Source: Mesostigma viride (lineage: Eukaryota; Streptophyta; Mesostigmatophyceae; Mesostigmatales; Mesostigmataceae). Taken from it: DNA of 64,000 bases. Positions 44,912 through 54,404 of the stretch are shown here, piece after piece. Both the position numbers and the translations under genes were made by a program. The first letter of the stretch is position 1; the number at the start of each line of letters is the position of its first letter. Location: NCBI GenBank assembly GCA_009746045.1, contig RPFO01001051.1:1-64000 (forward strand). Direction: 5' to 3'. The notes under the pieces were generated by a model. It was not told the DNA's origin and did not search any database. It worked only from the letters and a program-made list of their open reading frames with translations.

Positions 44912-45700
44912 ATGGCAACGAAATGCAAAATCTGTACGGAGCCCGTAAGGGTCGAGGGACTGTGCGCGGAACATTACAAGTTCCTGCAAGCGCACGACCT
45001 CGAGTACCAAAATGCCAAGGATCCATACGGGGGGTGTGGATTTCTTAGATGTGATAGACCACTGGAGGGATTGGATGTGTATTGCAAGACACATCTACCT
45101 TTTGCCGAGAAGTTGGAGGACGTGTGCGCTCGTGGGATCGCATACGTAGCAAGTTTGCAGATGTTGATGGGGAAGACCGGAATGACACGCTCGGTCCTCC
45201 ACTTCACGGCAACGCACACTGGGGAACGGAAAGTTGAGCTGGTGCGCCTCGACAGGCAGGGACTCGAGATTTTTGCAGAGGGGGACAGCGCGTACGGGTT
45301 TGCTCATGGGCTTAACGTTACCATGGGGGATTCCTTGCAGGGTGTGGCGCGTGAATGCGCGTACACCTTGATGACGAATAGTGGATTTGTGGAAGCACAA
45401 AGACTGCACAAGGATATTTTGGAGGCTCTTCTTGCCGCAGAGCCGGTGGGACTGCCGACGCTCCCGAGGCCTGAGGAGCGGGACCGTTTGATCAGGATGG
45501 TGGTGAAGGCGGATATAGATGCAGATGTGGAGGCCGCAAAGGCGAAGGCAGAGGAAGCGCGTCGTGCAAAGGAGGAATCGGATCAAGAACTGTTGGAGAA
45601 GATGCAGAGCTCCAACAAAATTTTGCATCGTTTGGGGATGGCGGACGTCGCTTATGCATGCGAGTCCGGGAAGGGGAAGAAACAAAAGAGGAAAAGATAA
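44912..45700 (+). CDS. Unknown protein with two CCCH zinc-binding modules and a coiled coil
   Basis: 262 residues starting MATKCKICTEP directly after GCGCAG. Modules: C5-x2-C8-x9-C18-x2-H21 and C42-x4-C47-x10-C58-x2-H61. A ~30-residue Ala/Glu/Lys-rich stretch (near 205-235) should form a coiled coil, and the end GKGKKQKRKR is a basic, nuclear-type tail. The frame is open upstream to an earlier ATG, but the GCAG-ATG start matches the other genes. No palindrome is found in its ~200-base leader, unlike its neighbours. Confidence 0.6.
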   Translation: MATKCKICTEPVRVEGLCAEHYKFLQAHDLEYQNAKDPYGGCGFLRCDRPLEGLDVYCKTHLPFAEKLEDVCARGIAYVASLQMLMGKTGMTRSVLHFTATHTGERKVELVRLDRQGLEIFAEGDSAYGFAHGLNVTMGDSLQGVARECAYTLMTNSGFVEAQRLHKDILEALLAAEPVGLPTLPRPEERDRLIRMVVKADIDADVEAAKAKAEEARRAKEESDQELLEKMQSSNKILHRLGMADVAYACESGKGKKQKRKR

Positions 45701-45934
45701 TAATGGGAATGGTCGCCCACTGTTCTTGTCACAGAAATGCTTTTGTTAATGCTGGCGAACTTGGGACGGTCTTCCGTATTTCAACATTTCCTTGCCTTTA
45801 AAATTGATTGATGGGTAAATAATAATACTGAGCAAGCCTTCCATTTTATGTGTCTGTGGTCATACAATTTCGTTATTGTTTCAACCCTTGCAACGAGGTT
45901 TTTCTTGTCCCATGCATGTAAGTCTCAACCTTGG
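45701..45934. other. 3' flank of the preceding gene
   Basis: No gene seen. GGGTAAATAATAATAC near 45813 is a weak 3'-end candidate. AT content rises toward the plastid-derived insert. Confidence 0.4.
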
Positions 45935-46425
45935 TGTCATGGAACTGCTTGTCTTTGCATATTACAACCCATTAATGCTCGGATTGCATCATCATGTTCC
46001 ACCAAGGGAATAAATGAAGTAGCTATTGAAGCTTGCGTTGGAGAAATCCCCAAATAATCGACTTCTTCTGCTTTACTACTAAATTCTGGTTTATATCGCA
46101 CATGAACATAATTATTTTCAACACTAGAGTAACAAGAAAGTAATAAATATTCTGGGGCGAATTTAAATTGATCTTGTTGATGTGGAGGTATAAAAATAGG
46201 TATTTCACTTTTAATTACTTGATTTTTTTGTAATGTATAAAAAGGACAAGAAAACATATTCATTTACTTTACTATGCGTAGCTAAAGATCCAATTAAACC
46301 GGTATTCGGCCCTTCTGGCGTTTGTATAGGACCATAATGACTAGGATGTATATCATGTAACGTGCGTGTTTGCAAGTTGGCCGTTGACACTCTACGACGG
46401 AGCCAATTTTCGGAAGAACCTGCCT
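45935..46425 (-). pseudogene. rpoB: Nuclear copy of plastid DNA: fragment of rpoB
   Basis: Minus-strand translation gives [12 protein letters not shown], then [20 protein letters not shown], then [20 protein letters not shown] and [19 protein letters not shown], then [20 protein letters not shown]. These are hallmark blocks of the plastid RNA polymerase beta subunit. The frame shifts once near 46240 and residues are missing after SHYG, so it is not functional. The piece is AT-rich compared with its flanks and covers only about 160 codons of a >1000-codon gene. Its ends are blurred; upstream [12 protein letters not shown] may still belong to it. Confidence 0.85.
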
Positions 46426-46499
46426 CATTTATGAATGCATCGACTGTGTGCATAAATTGTGATCATTGAATTGAACAAAAAAATTCTCTTATTGCCCCA

Positions 46500-46945
46500 A
46501 TCATGGCTATTCTCTTAATGCCCTATCATGGCTATTTGTTTGTGTATGTTTTGCCCATGTTATTACATTAATGGCATGATGTTGTGGATTGCTCTATCTA
46601 TGATGGTTGTTCGTTTGTGTATGCTTTGCCCATGTTGTTACAGTAATGGCATGATGTTGTGGATTGCTAGCTCAATCTATGATGGTTGTTCGTTTGTGTA
46701 TGCTTTGCCCATGTTGTTACAGTAATGGCATAATGTTGTGGATTGCTAGCTCAATCTATGATGGTTGTTCGTTTGTGTATGCTTTGCCCATGTTGTTACA
46801 GTAATGGCATGATTTTCTGGATTGTTAGCTCAATCTATGATGGTTGTTCGTTTGTGTATGCTTTGCCCATGTTGTTACAGTAATGGCATGATTTTGTGGA
46901 TTGCTCAACCTATGAGGGTTTGGTTGTTTGTGTATGTTTTGCGCG
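46500..46945. repeat. ~79-bp tandem repeat, five to six units
   Basis: TTGTGTATGCTTTGCCCATG, TTGTTACAGTAATGGCATGA and TGTGGATTGCTAGCTCAATC in order, recurring from about 46530 to 46940 with small length changes. It lies just before an acceptor-like GCGCAG. Confidence 0.9.
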
Positions 46946-46954
46946 CAGATCACA

Positions 46955-47158
46955 ATGGATTGCACCATCTGCCGCAGCAAGCGAAGCCCCCTTACTGGTT
47001 CCAAGATCTTATCCTGGATGCCAAGCAGGCTGGCGAAGGGTATCCCAGTACGTACTTTGAAACTTGATGCCGCAAAACAACTACAACTTCGTTTTAACCC
47101 TTTAGCCGTTTTGAGTGATATTTACAGCGGACATTACATTTTTGTTGCTACGGGATGA
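46955..47158 (+). CDS. Short possible gene with CxxC start (weak)
   Basis: 67 residues, MDCTICRSKRSPLTG to HYIFVATG. An upstream GCGCAG lies 7 bases before the ATG, and the initial C-x2-C recalls MATKCKIC of the gene at 44912, but no second Cys/His half follows. It may be a truncated relative or a chance frame. Confidence 0.25.
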   Translation: MDCTICRSKRSPLTGSKILSWMPSRLAKGIPVRTLKLDAAKQLQLRFNPLAVLSDIYSGHYIFVATG

Positions 47159-47593
47159 GAATTGAGCTTTGTAATGCTAGCAGGTGTCACAAACCAAACT
47201 GTCCGCTATTTGTAGTGGGCATTTATTGTTAGAGCTTGCAGCTGGGTCCCTGCTCCTCCACATGCAACCTTGGTGTTCATGAGCCCTTTACTAGCTTCCT
47301 TTCTGTCAGGGGGTGCTATATTTGGCACCCATAGGACATTGCAATATGACCAATGACATGACCCCCAAGGTGGTGAATATATGTGTGTGCTTGTGTCCTA
47401 TAATGGACCATAACTAACTATTAGGTTGGTTTGTGGACATTATCATGGAAAGTGACCATTGCCCGGTTTTTATAGCGGGCAGTTGGACACGGTTTTAAGG
47501 GTTGACCTATTAGCTTTGTCAGGTGTGTGTGCTGCACCGCACCGCTTGCTAACATATTCGGCGGATTTCTTCTTTGTCGTCTGCGTGTCACAG
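47159..47593. other. No gene seen
   Basis: Mixed-composition spacer with a polypyrimidine-containing end (TTTCTTCTTTGTCGTCTGCG) that would suit an acceptor at 47593. No palindrome copy is found. Confidence 0.4.
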
Positions 47594-47893
47594 CGTGCTT
47601 GTACGCACAACCACCCGCGTTCCCCTCCGCCGGCGCCCCCGCCGCCGGGCTCTCCGCCGCCACCGGTGTTGCCCCCTCCCGCCGCCGGCCCTTCCGCGCC
47701 GTCGGAAGCTGCAGCGGCAGCACAGCAAATGCCCCCTCCCCCCGCACCATCGTCGGGGCAAGAGGCGCGCGGCGCTCATGCAGCAAAGGCGGCGAAGGAG
47801 CGGAGGAAATCGGCGGCTTCTGGGTCATCGGGTTCCGATGCCGCGACGGCAGCAACTGGAAAAGCAACCCACCACACACTGCCAGCTGTCCGG
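47594..47893 (+). CDS. Candidate exon encoding a Pro/Ala-rich segment
   Basis: A 300-base open block flanked by GTGTCACAG and GTAGGTG, phase 0 at both ends (100 codons). It encodes PPPAPPPPGSPPPP-type sequence, an Ala run, and a Lys/Arg/Ser-rich end. Low complexity fits a linker region; no family is recognised. If real, the following intron would begin 40 bases before the hexamer array. Partner exons are not identified. Confidence 0.35.
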
Positions 47894-47933
47894 GTAGGTG
47901 TTACGCACAAGGATGTGATTTTCTTGCGCCATC

Positions 47934-49693
47934 CTTGTCCTTGTCCTTGTCCTTGTCCTTGTCCTTGTCCTTGTCCTTGTCCTTGTCCTTGTCCTTGTCC
48001 TTGTCCTTGTCCTTGTCCTTGTCCTTGTCCTTGTCCTTGTCCTTGTCCTTGTCCTTGTCCTTGTCCTTGTCCTTGTCCTTGTCCTTGTCCTTGTCCTTGT
48101 CCTTGTCCTTGTCCTTGTCCTTGTCCTTGTCCTTGTCCTTGTCCTTGTCCTTGTCCTTGTCCTTGTCCTTGTCCTTGTCCTTGTCCTTGTCCTTGTCCTT
48201 GTCCTTGTCCTTGTCCTTGTCCTTGTCCTTGTCCTTGTCCTTGTCCTTGTCCTTGTCCTTGTCCTTGTCCTTGTCCTTGTCCTTGTCCTTGTCCTTGTCC
48301 TTGTCCTTGTCCTTGTCCTTGTCCTTGTCCTTGTCCTTGTCCTTGTCCTTGTCCTTGTCCTTGTCCTTGTCCTTGTCCTTGTCCTTGTCCTTGTCCTTGT
48401 CCTTGTCCTTGTCCTTGTCCTTGTCCTTGTCCTTGTCCTTGTCCTTGTCCTCCTTGTCCTTGTCCTTGTCCTTGTCCTTGTCCTTGTCCTTGTCCTTGTC
48501 CTTGTCCTTGTCCTTGTCCTTGTCCTTGTCCTTGTCCTTGTCCTTGTCCTTGTCCTTGTCCTTGTCCTTGTCCTTGTCCTTGTCCTTGTCCTTGTCCTTG
48601 TCCTTGTCCTTGTCCTTGTCCTTGTCCTTGTCCTTGTCCTTGTCCTTGTCCTTGTCCTTGTCCTTGTCCTTGTCCTTGTCCTTGTCCTTGTCCTTGTCCT
48701 TGTCCTTGTCCTTGTCCTTGTCCTTGTCCTTGTCCTTGTCCTTGTCCTTGTCCTTGTCCAGCCTTGTCCTTGTCCTTGTCCTTGTCCTTGTCCTTGTCCT
48801 TGTCCTTGTCCTTGTCCTTGTCCTTGTCCTTGTCCTTGTCCTTGTCCTTGTCCTTGTCCTTGTCCTTGTCCTTGTCCTTGTCCTTGTCCTTGTCCTTGTC
48901 CTTGTCCTTGTCCTTGTCCTTGTCCTTGTCCTTGTCCTTGTCCTTGTCCTTGTCCTTGTCCTTGTCCTTGTCCTTGTCCTTGTCCTTGTCCTTGTCCTTG
49001 TCCTTGTCCTTGTCCTTGTCCTTGTCCTTCCTGTCCTTGTCCTTGTCCTTGTCCTTGTCCTTGTCCTTGTCCTTGTCCTTGTCCTTGTCCTTGTCCTTGT
49101 CCTTGTCCTTGTCCTTGTCCTTGTCCTTGTCCTTGTCCTTGTCCTTGTCCTTGTCCTTGTCCTTGTCCTTGTCCTTGTCCTTGTCCTTGTCCTTGTCCTT
49201 GTCCTTGTCCTTGTCCTTGTCCTTGTCCTTGTCCTTGTCCTTGTCCTTGTCCTTGTCCTTGTCCTTGTCCTTGTCCTTGTCCTTGTCCTTGTCCTTGTCC
49301 TTGTCCTTGTCCTTGTCCTTGTCCTTGTCCTTGTCCTTGTCCTTGTCCTTGTCCTTGTCCTTGTCCTTGTCCTTGTCCTTGTCCTTGTCCTTGTCCTTGT
49401 CCTTGTCCTTGTCCTTGTCCTTGTCCTTGTCCTTGTCCTTGTCCTTGTCCTTGTCCTTGTCCTTGTCCTTGTCCTTGTCCTTGTCCTCGTCCTCGTCCTC
49501 GTCCTTGTCCTTGTCCTTGTCCTTGTCCTTGTCCTTGTCCTTGTCCTTGTCCTTGTCCTTGTCCTTGTCCTTGTCCTTGTCCTTGTCCTTGTCCTTGTCC
49601 TTGTCCTTGTCCTTGTCCTTGTCCTTGTCCTTGTCCTTGTCCTTGTCCTTGTCCTTGTCCTTGTCCTTGTCCTTGTCCTTGTCCTTGTCCTTG
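47934..49693. repeat. Hexamer array (TTGTCC)n, about 1.76 kb
   Basis: About 290 copies of TTGTCC with few interruptions: GTCCTCC near 48450, CCAGCC near 48759, CCTTCCTGTCC near 49028, and three TCGTCC units near 49486. All frames are open (Cys-Pro, Leu-Ser, Leu-Val, or Gly-Gln, Arg-Thr, Lys-Asp on the other strand), giving spurious proteins of over 600 residues. The first tyrosine-recombinase element starts at its right edge. Confidence 0.98.
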
Positions 49694-49979
49694 GTGAGCT
49701 ATTTGGTGAGCTATGCTCATTTTATCTATGACTAACCTGCTGAGCGGAGAATGCAACGCCGTATAGCACCAAAAGAAAAAATAATTTTAGAAAAAATATT
49801 TTTTTGTGCTGGCACCCGTACCCCAGCCACCCAGGTAGGGGTTGGCTGGAGAGGTGGTTGCTATAAAGGGTGGGCTTCCATTCTAGGGAAGCAGGTTGTT
49901 TTCTTTTGCCTGAGAACCTCACGTGACCACAACACAAAAAACAAAACGCAAGATAACACATCAAGCAGTATAACCTACC

Positions 49980-51083
49980 ATGTCCACAGTGACAGCCCCA
50001 GACCGGAATTTCCTAGCGAAACTCAAGCAAGCAGCCAAGGAGGGATGCACCCCAAAGGAGGCCGCCACTGCGGTTCAGAAGATCCTAGGGGAGGGGAACT
50101 GGCTAGAGCGGATCCAGAAGCTCACTCCGGGGCGTGCCAAGAACGTCATGGACGTCCTGGAGGAACGGGGGTTTGTCAGCGACTGGGATGGGGAGGAGGC
50201 CCTGGCCGATGTGCTAGCAGCGCAACTGGGGGAGGCTATTGCAGAGCCGGACCCACCAGTGTCAGCAGGTGCGGTGGGAACGGGGGGTGTTCCCCCTTCG
50301 GCAGGTGGAAGCGGAGGGGCGGGGCATGGTGGAGCGGGCGCTGGGGAGGACGATGGCGCTCCTGGGGCGATCGACCAGGCTGTGGCGGACCTGGACCGAA
50401 ACCTAGGTCGGCTGCTGGGGACCGAGACGGGCTATGCAACGCCAGCTGGAGGGCTTCCATCCCGGCCGGGCAACGCCCGCACTGGCGGAGATATTGGCGA
50501 CCTAATATCGGCTATGTCGAAGCTGCTGGACCAGGCAAAGACTCCAGCAGCTGCAAGCCCAGCCGCAGCGACGGCTGCTGGCAGACTGGCGCGCACGAAG
50601 GGGGTGGCGCTGAGTGGGCATGCAGTGCCGGTGCTGGTGAGCAACATGCTGGAGGCGGTGCTGCCAGGAATGCTGGACTACGCGGAGAGCGTGGGGGGGA
50701 AGTCCATCCGTGCATCGTTAATGCTGACGATGCACGGCAGCTCAGCCAGCGGGGAGAGGCGGATGCTGCTCCTGCAGATGGCAGGAATTCTGGACACGAT
50801 GGTGACAGAATTTGGCTACTGGGCCACGCCACGCTCCGAAGTAATTCTGGAGCTGGCAGCAGCCGAGTACCTGGCAAAGCTGATCACGGCATGCCAGCTG
50901 GTGGATGTGGGGTCGACGGGTTGGAAGGGGACGCCGTCGGCAATGCTGCCATTCCAGGAGGGTGGAGCAATGCTGGCGTCTCCGGCGGTGCGGGCGGCGA
51001 TGAGCATGGGGAAGCTGCAGCACAAGCTGGAGCAGGGTCCCGGCAAGAAGGGGCAGGGCGGCCCGTCCAACAACAACAAGTGA
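49980..51083 (+). CDS. Gag-like ORF1 of element copy 1
   Basis: 367 residues, MSTVTAPDRNFLAKLKQAAK to GGPSNNNK. A helical N-terminus, a Gly/Ala/Pro-rich middle (~95-130), and a helical C-terminal half without a zinc knuckle. Assignment as a structural (gag-like) protein rests on position before the polymerase ORF. The same ORF recurs at 55294-56397 with one or two residue changes. Confidence 0.7.
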   Translation: MSTVTAPDRNFLAKLKQAAKEGCTPKEAATAVQKILGEGNWLERIQKLTPGRAKNVMDVLEERGFVSDWDGEEALADVLAAQLGEAIAEPDPPVSAGAVGTGGVPPSAGGSGGAGHGGAGAGEDDGAPGAIDQAVADLDRNLGRLLGTETGYATPAGGLPSRPGNARTGGDIGDLISAMSKLLDQAKTPAAASPAAATAAGRLARTKGVALSGHAVPVLVSNMLEAVLPGMLDYAESVGGKSIRASLMLTMHGSSASGERRMLLLQMAGILDTMVTEFGYWATPRSEVILELAAAEYLAKLITACQLVDVGSTGWKGTPSAMLPFQEGGAMLASPAVRAAMSMGKLQHKLEQGPGKKGQGGPSNNNK

Positions 51084-51278
51084 GGGAGCGGTGCCTTCTT
51101 CCACTACCTCTTCCAGCACCCCTGCCACCTCGTGACTGGTGGCAGCAGGTACGCTCAGGCCGTAGGCGCGATAGGATGAGTCGGGCTTTTAATGCTCGCA
51201 CACTAGCCTGTCAGACGGTTAGGGCGTTAAACTGGATGGGGGGGGGGGCGAGACCCGCCTGCTGTAGATTCAGCCCGT

Positions 51279-54209
51279 GTGCCCGGGCCTCTGCAGCAGG
51301 CGGCCCTAGATGGGATCGATGATGCTTGCAGGTCCTTTGTCCGCCGGAACGGTGGTTCCGTAGCGGCAATGGCAGGATCTGTAGTGGATGGGGGTGAATA
51401 TGCTGAAGGAGCCCCTTACGAACCGTTAGTGGCCGCACGCTTGGCTTTGCCTGGTCCGGGGGAAGGTGGCCAAGTGGATGTGCTGAACTTACTACCCCCC
51501 TCTTGGGGAGCAATTTTGAATGATGAGAGTAGGATGGTACGGACGCTGAGCCCAGCAGAGCGGATCTTGCAGAAGTCGATGCGGATCTCGCGGGGGTGTA
51601 GCATGGAGGAGTTCGCGCGGGTTTGCACGGTGTGTGTGGAGAGGGGGATTTTGGGTGGATTTTTTGAGGAGGAGCCGCCTATGGTGAACGGTACTTTCGG
51701 GGTCGGAAAGCCCGACGGCCGTATACGGCTGATTGTGGACAACCGGCGTGGCAACATGCCACTACCTGATCCTATGCCCGCTTTTTTACCACACCTTGGC
51801 GTGATTTGCGATTTGCCCACGCGCGCTGGGGAGGATGTTTTTGGGGGCGTATCAGATTTGGATTCGTACTACAACAGACTCCGCCTGCCAGTTTGGATGC
51901 GGCGGTACTGTGCGTGGATGCCGGTGTGGTCGGATCTGGTGGGCCTGAGTGGGGCTCGTCGGAAGGTGTGGCCGTGGATGTTGTGCTGGCCAATGGGCAA
52001 CAAGCTGGCCGTCGCGGTGGCCCAGTGTGTGCATCAGTCTGTGTTGTACCGCTGTGGCCCCAAGCCGCCGTTGGAGGCTAGTCGTGGGCTGAGCATCAAC
52101 ATGTCCGCGCTGATCCTGGTGGCGGAGGCCAACGAGGCGGGGGAGACCGTCCGGCTGAGGCTGGAGGAGGACCCTGCTGCGCCCTTGGCGCCCTCGCCGT
52201 GCTTCGAATCTCGGCAGGATCTGGAAGGTATGCATGCTGTGACGATCGATGATCTCCATTTCACCCACTGTGCGTCGGTGGATGGGGTGAATCAGCAGCT
52301 AGATCGTGTTCAGGCTGCCTACGCCGCTGTTGGGCTGGTGCAGAAGTCTGACAAGGTGGTACGGGCGACAGCAGAGCAGACTGGTGTGCAGGCGGTGGGG
52401 GTCATTCACCAAAGGGATGGTGACGTGGTGCCTGTTCCTGAGCGTGTGGTGGCAGTTATCGCCGCTACTCATAGAATCTTAGATCGCGGGTTTACATACT
52501 ACCGCGAACTTAGTTCTGTGCTTGGGAAGTGGGTGTGGATGCATCTGCTGTGCCGCCCCATGCTTTCGGTGTGGTCTGAGACGTACCGGCTGCTAGCAGC
52601 CATGAATGCCTCCCTGCCTGGGCGCCGCTGGCGCCTCCCTGCGGGGGCCCGCCAGGAGCTTCAGGCGGCGATCGACCTGGCCCCCTTTTTGAGGGCGGCC
52701 AGGGCCCGGCCCCTTTCTGACCGGGTCGTCGCAAGTGATGCGAGCGGCTCCGGCGGTGGGGTGGTCTACAGGGACCTGCCTGGGGCCGATTGTGCCCGGC
52801 TGGCGACCCGGCGCGAAGCGCGGGGGTGGCGGACGACAGCTTTAACGTCTGGGGAGGACTGGGACCTGGAGCGCATGGAGGAGGGGGACTACAGCCTGCT
52901 GGATAGTGGCCACTGGCGTACGGCACTGTCCTACCGGTGGCGGGGGCAGCCTAACCACATCAACGTCAAGGAGGCGATTGCTGCGACACAGGGGGTCGAG
53001 TGGTCGTGCCGGACCAAGGCGTGTCGGGGTAAGCGAGTCGTCCGGCTCGTAGACTCCAGTGCTGTGGTGGGGGCGTTTGTCAGAGGGCGGTCGTCTTCCT
53101 ACCGTCTCAACCAGCTGGTTCGACGCTACTGCGCTCTGTCACTGGCTGGCGACATGCAGAGCCACTGGGTCTGGGTGGCTACCGACCACAACCCAGCTGA
53201 CAAGGCCAGTCGGCGTGGCGCTTGGGTTCCTGACTTGACCCGGTGTGGTGACGTGCATCCCAACCCTGGGCCTGAGGGGGCGCGACGCCCTCGGGACTTG
53301 GCACTTTTGGAGGGCACAGTCAACCCTGTGTCTACCTTGCCAGCGTACCGACGTGCGGCGGCTGTCTACGTGGCGTGGGCGCCACCTGGCCCTGTCGACC
53401 CAGCTGACGCCGAAGCCATTTTCTGTGAGTGGATTTCTGCTGTCTACCATGCCAGAGGCGGGCGGGGGCGTACCTTATGCCAGCATGCCAAGGCCTGTCT
53501 GCACCTGTACTACCCCGACATTGTTCGGAATTGGGTACTGGCGGACCGCCTGCTAGCAGGTTGGCAGCGGCTTGTTCCGGCTGTCAGCCCTCCGCCTATG
53601 CCCTGGCGCCTTTGCTATTTCACTGCCCTGTTGCTAGTTTCACGTCGACAGGTGCATTTGAGTGCGTTGATTATTATTGCTTTCCAGCAGTATTTACGCA
53701 TTAGCGAGGCGCTAGGGCTGCGGGTTCGGGATGTGGCTCATCCCGGCCACCCCCTTCTCGAGCCAGGGCCCATGGTCGGTGCCCTTGTGCTGCGCAACCC
53801 CAAAACTGCGCAGGGGGCGGCCCAGCACGTCCTCGTCCGGGATCCACTTTCTTTGTGGCTCCTGCGACGTCTGACGGCTGGCCAGCCCCCGGATGCACTC
53901 CTCTTTCGAGGCTTAACGTACAGCCAGGCTAGGCAGCAGTGGGAGGCTGTGCAGGCCCGCATGAGCATCCCAGGGATGTTTTCTTTTCACAGCCTCCGGC
54001 ATGGGGGGGCGACGCACGACGCCATCGCTGGCGAGTCGCCGGAGGCCATCCAGCTGCGCGGCCGGTGGGCTTCGGCCCTCTCGGTCACGCGCTACATTGG
54101 CCTCCACCGCAGCCTCCTGGGGCGCGACATCCCACCCGCCCTCTGGGCTCAGGCCCTGGGTTTTGACCCAGCGGCTTTCCGGCGCCACTTCGGTGGCGTC
54201 GAGTTTTGA
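51279..54209 (+). CDS. Reverse transcriptase - RNase H - tyrosine recombinase ORF of element copy 1
   Basis: About 970 codons. The reverse transcriptase shows GRIRLIVDNRRGN, GGVSDLDSYYNRLRLP and TIDDLHFTH (the YxDD equivalent), at about residues 130-340. RNase H shows ASDASGSGGG, INVKEAIAA, RLVDSSAVVGAF and ATDHNPADKASR (about 480-650). After a 2A-like motif, the tyrosine recombinase shows the Arg of LRISEALGLRVRD, HSLRHGGATHD (H-x-x-R) and SVTRYIGLH with the Tyr nucleophile (about 800-950). This domain order is that of DIRS-order elements. Integration uses recombination of a circular intermediate and normally leaves no target duplication. Confidence 0.88.
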   Translation: MPGPLQQAALDGIDDACRSFVRRNGGSVAAMAGSVVDGGEYAEGAPYEPLVAARLALPGPGEGGQVDVLNLLPPSWGAILNDESRMVRTLSPAERILQKSMRISRGCSMEEFARVCTVCVERGILGGFFEEEPPMVNGTFGVGKPDGRIRLIVDNRRGNMPLPDPMPAFLPHLGVICDLPTRAGEDVFGGVSDLDSYYNRLRLPVWMRRYCAWMPVWSDLVGLSGARRKVWPWMLCWPMGNKLAVAVAQCVHQSVLYRCGPKPPLEASRGLSINMSALILVAEANEAGETVRLRLEEDPAAPLAPSPCFESRQDLEGMHAVTIDDLHFTHCASVDGVNQQLDRVQAAYAAVGLVQKSDKVVRATAEQTGVQAVGVIHQRDGDVVPVPERVVAVIAATHRILDRGFTYYRELSSVLGKWVWMHLLCRPMLSVWSETYRLLAAMNASLPGRRWRLPAGARQELQAAIDLAPFLRAARARPLSDRVVASDASGSGGGVVYRDLPGADCARLATRREARGWRTTALTSGEDWDLERMEEGDYSLLDSGHWRTALSYRWRGQPNHINVKEAIAATQGVEWSCRTKACRGKRVVRLVDSSAVVGAFVRGRSSSYRLNQLVRRYCALSLAGDMQSHWVWVATDHNPADKASRRGAWVPDLTRCGDVHPNPGPEGARRPRDLALLEGTVNPVSTLPAYRRAAAVYVAWAPPGPVDPADAEAIFCEWISAVYHARGGRGRTLCQHAKACLHLYYPDIVRNWVLADRLLAGWQRLVPAVSPPPMPWRLCYFTALLLVSRRQVHLSALIIIAFQQYLRISEALGLRVRDVAHPGHPLLEPGPMVGALVLRNPKTAQGAAQHVLVRDPLSLWLLRRLTAGQPPDALLFRGLTYSQARQQWEAVQARMSIPGMFSFHSLRHGGATHDAIAGESPEAIQLRGRWASALSVTRYIGLHRSLLGRDIPPALWAQALGFDPAAFRRHFGGVEF
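53250..53273 (+). other. 2A-like ribosome-skipping motif in copy 1
   Basis: Encodes DVHPNPGP after LTRCG, placed exactly between RNase H and the recombinase. The 2A core is D-x-E-x-N-P-G-P; here His replaces Glu. If active, the ribosome would skip between Gly and Pro and release the recombinase separately. Activity is inferred. Confidence 0.55.
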
Positions 54210-54404
54210 CGTCCTCCTGTTTTTACCTCTCGTCTTTTAGCTATCAACTGACCTCACCCTTGTGTGGGAGGTCAGGGGGGAAATGGTTTAACTAACCCGA
54301 GGGTGAACCTGGGTTGGGACAAAGTACCCCCATAGCTAGGTAGTTTAAGTTTTCTTTTTTGCATGTCCTACGTATTTTCGGCTGTTAGCCATGTAAGGAG
54401 ATGT

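Noticed and set aside
47459-49735. Plus-strand frames of over 700 codons (Cys-Pro, Leu-Ser or Leu-Val repeats)
   Set aside because: They are translations of the (TTGTCC)n array, open in every frame. Only the 300-base Pro-rich block before it has splice-site support.
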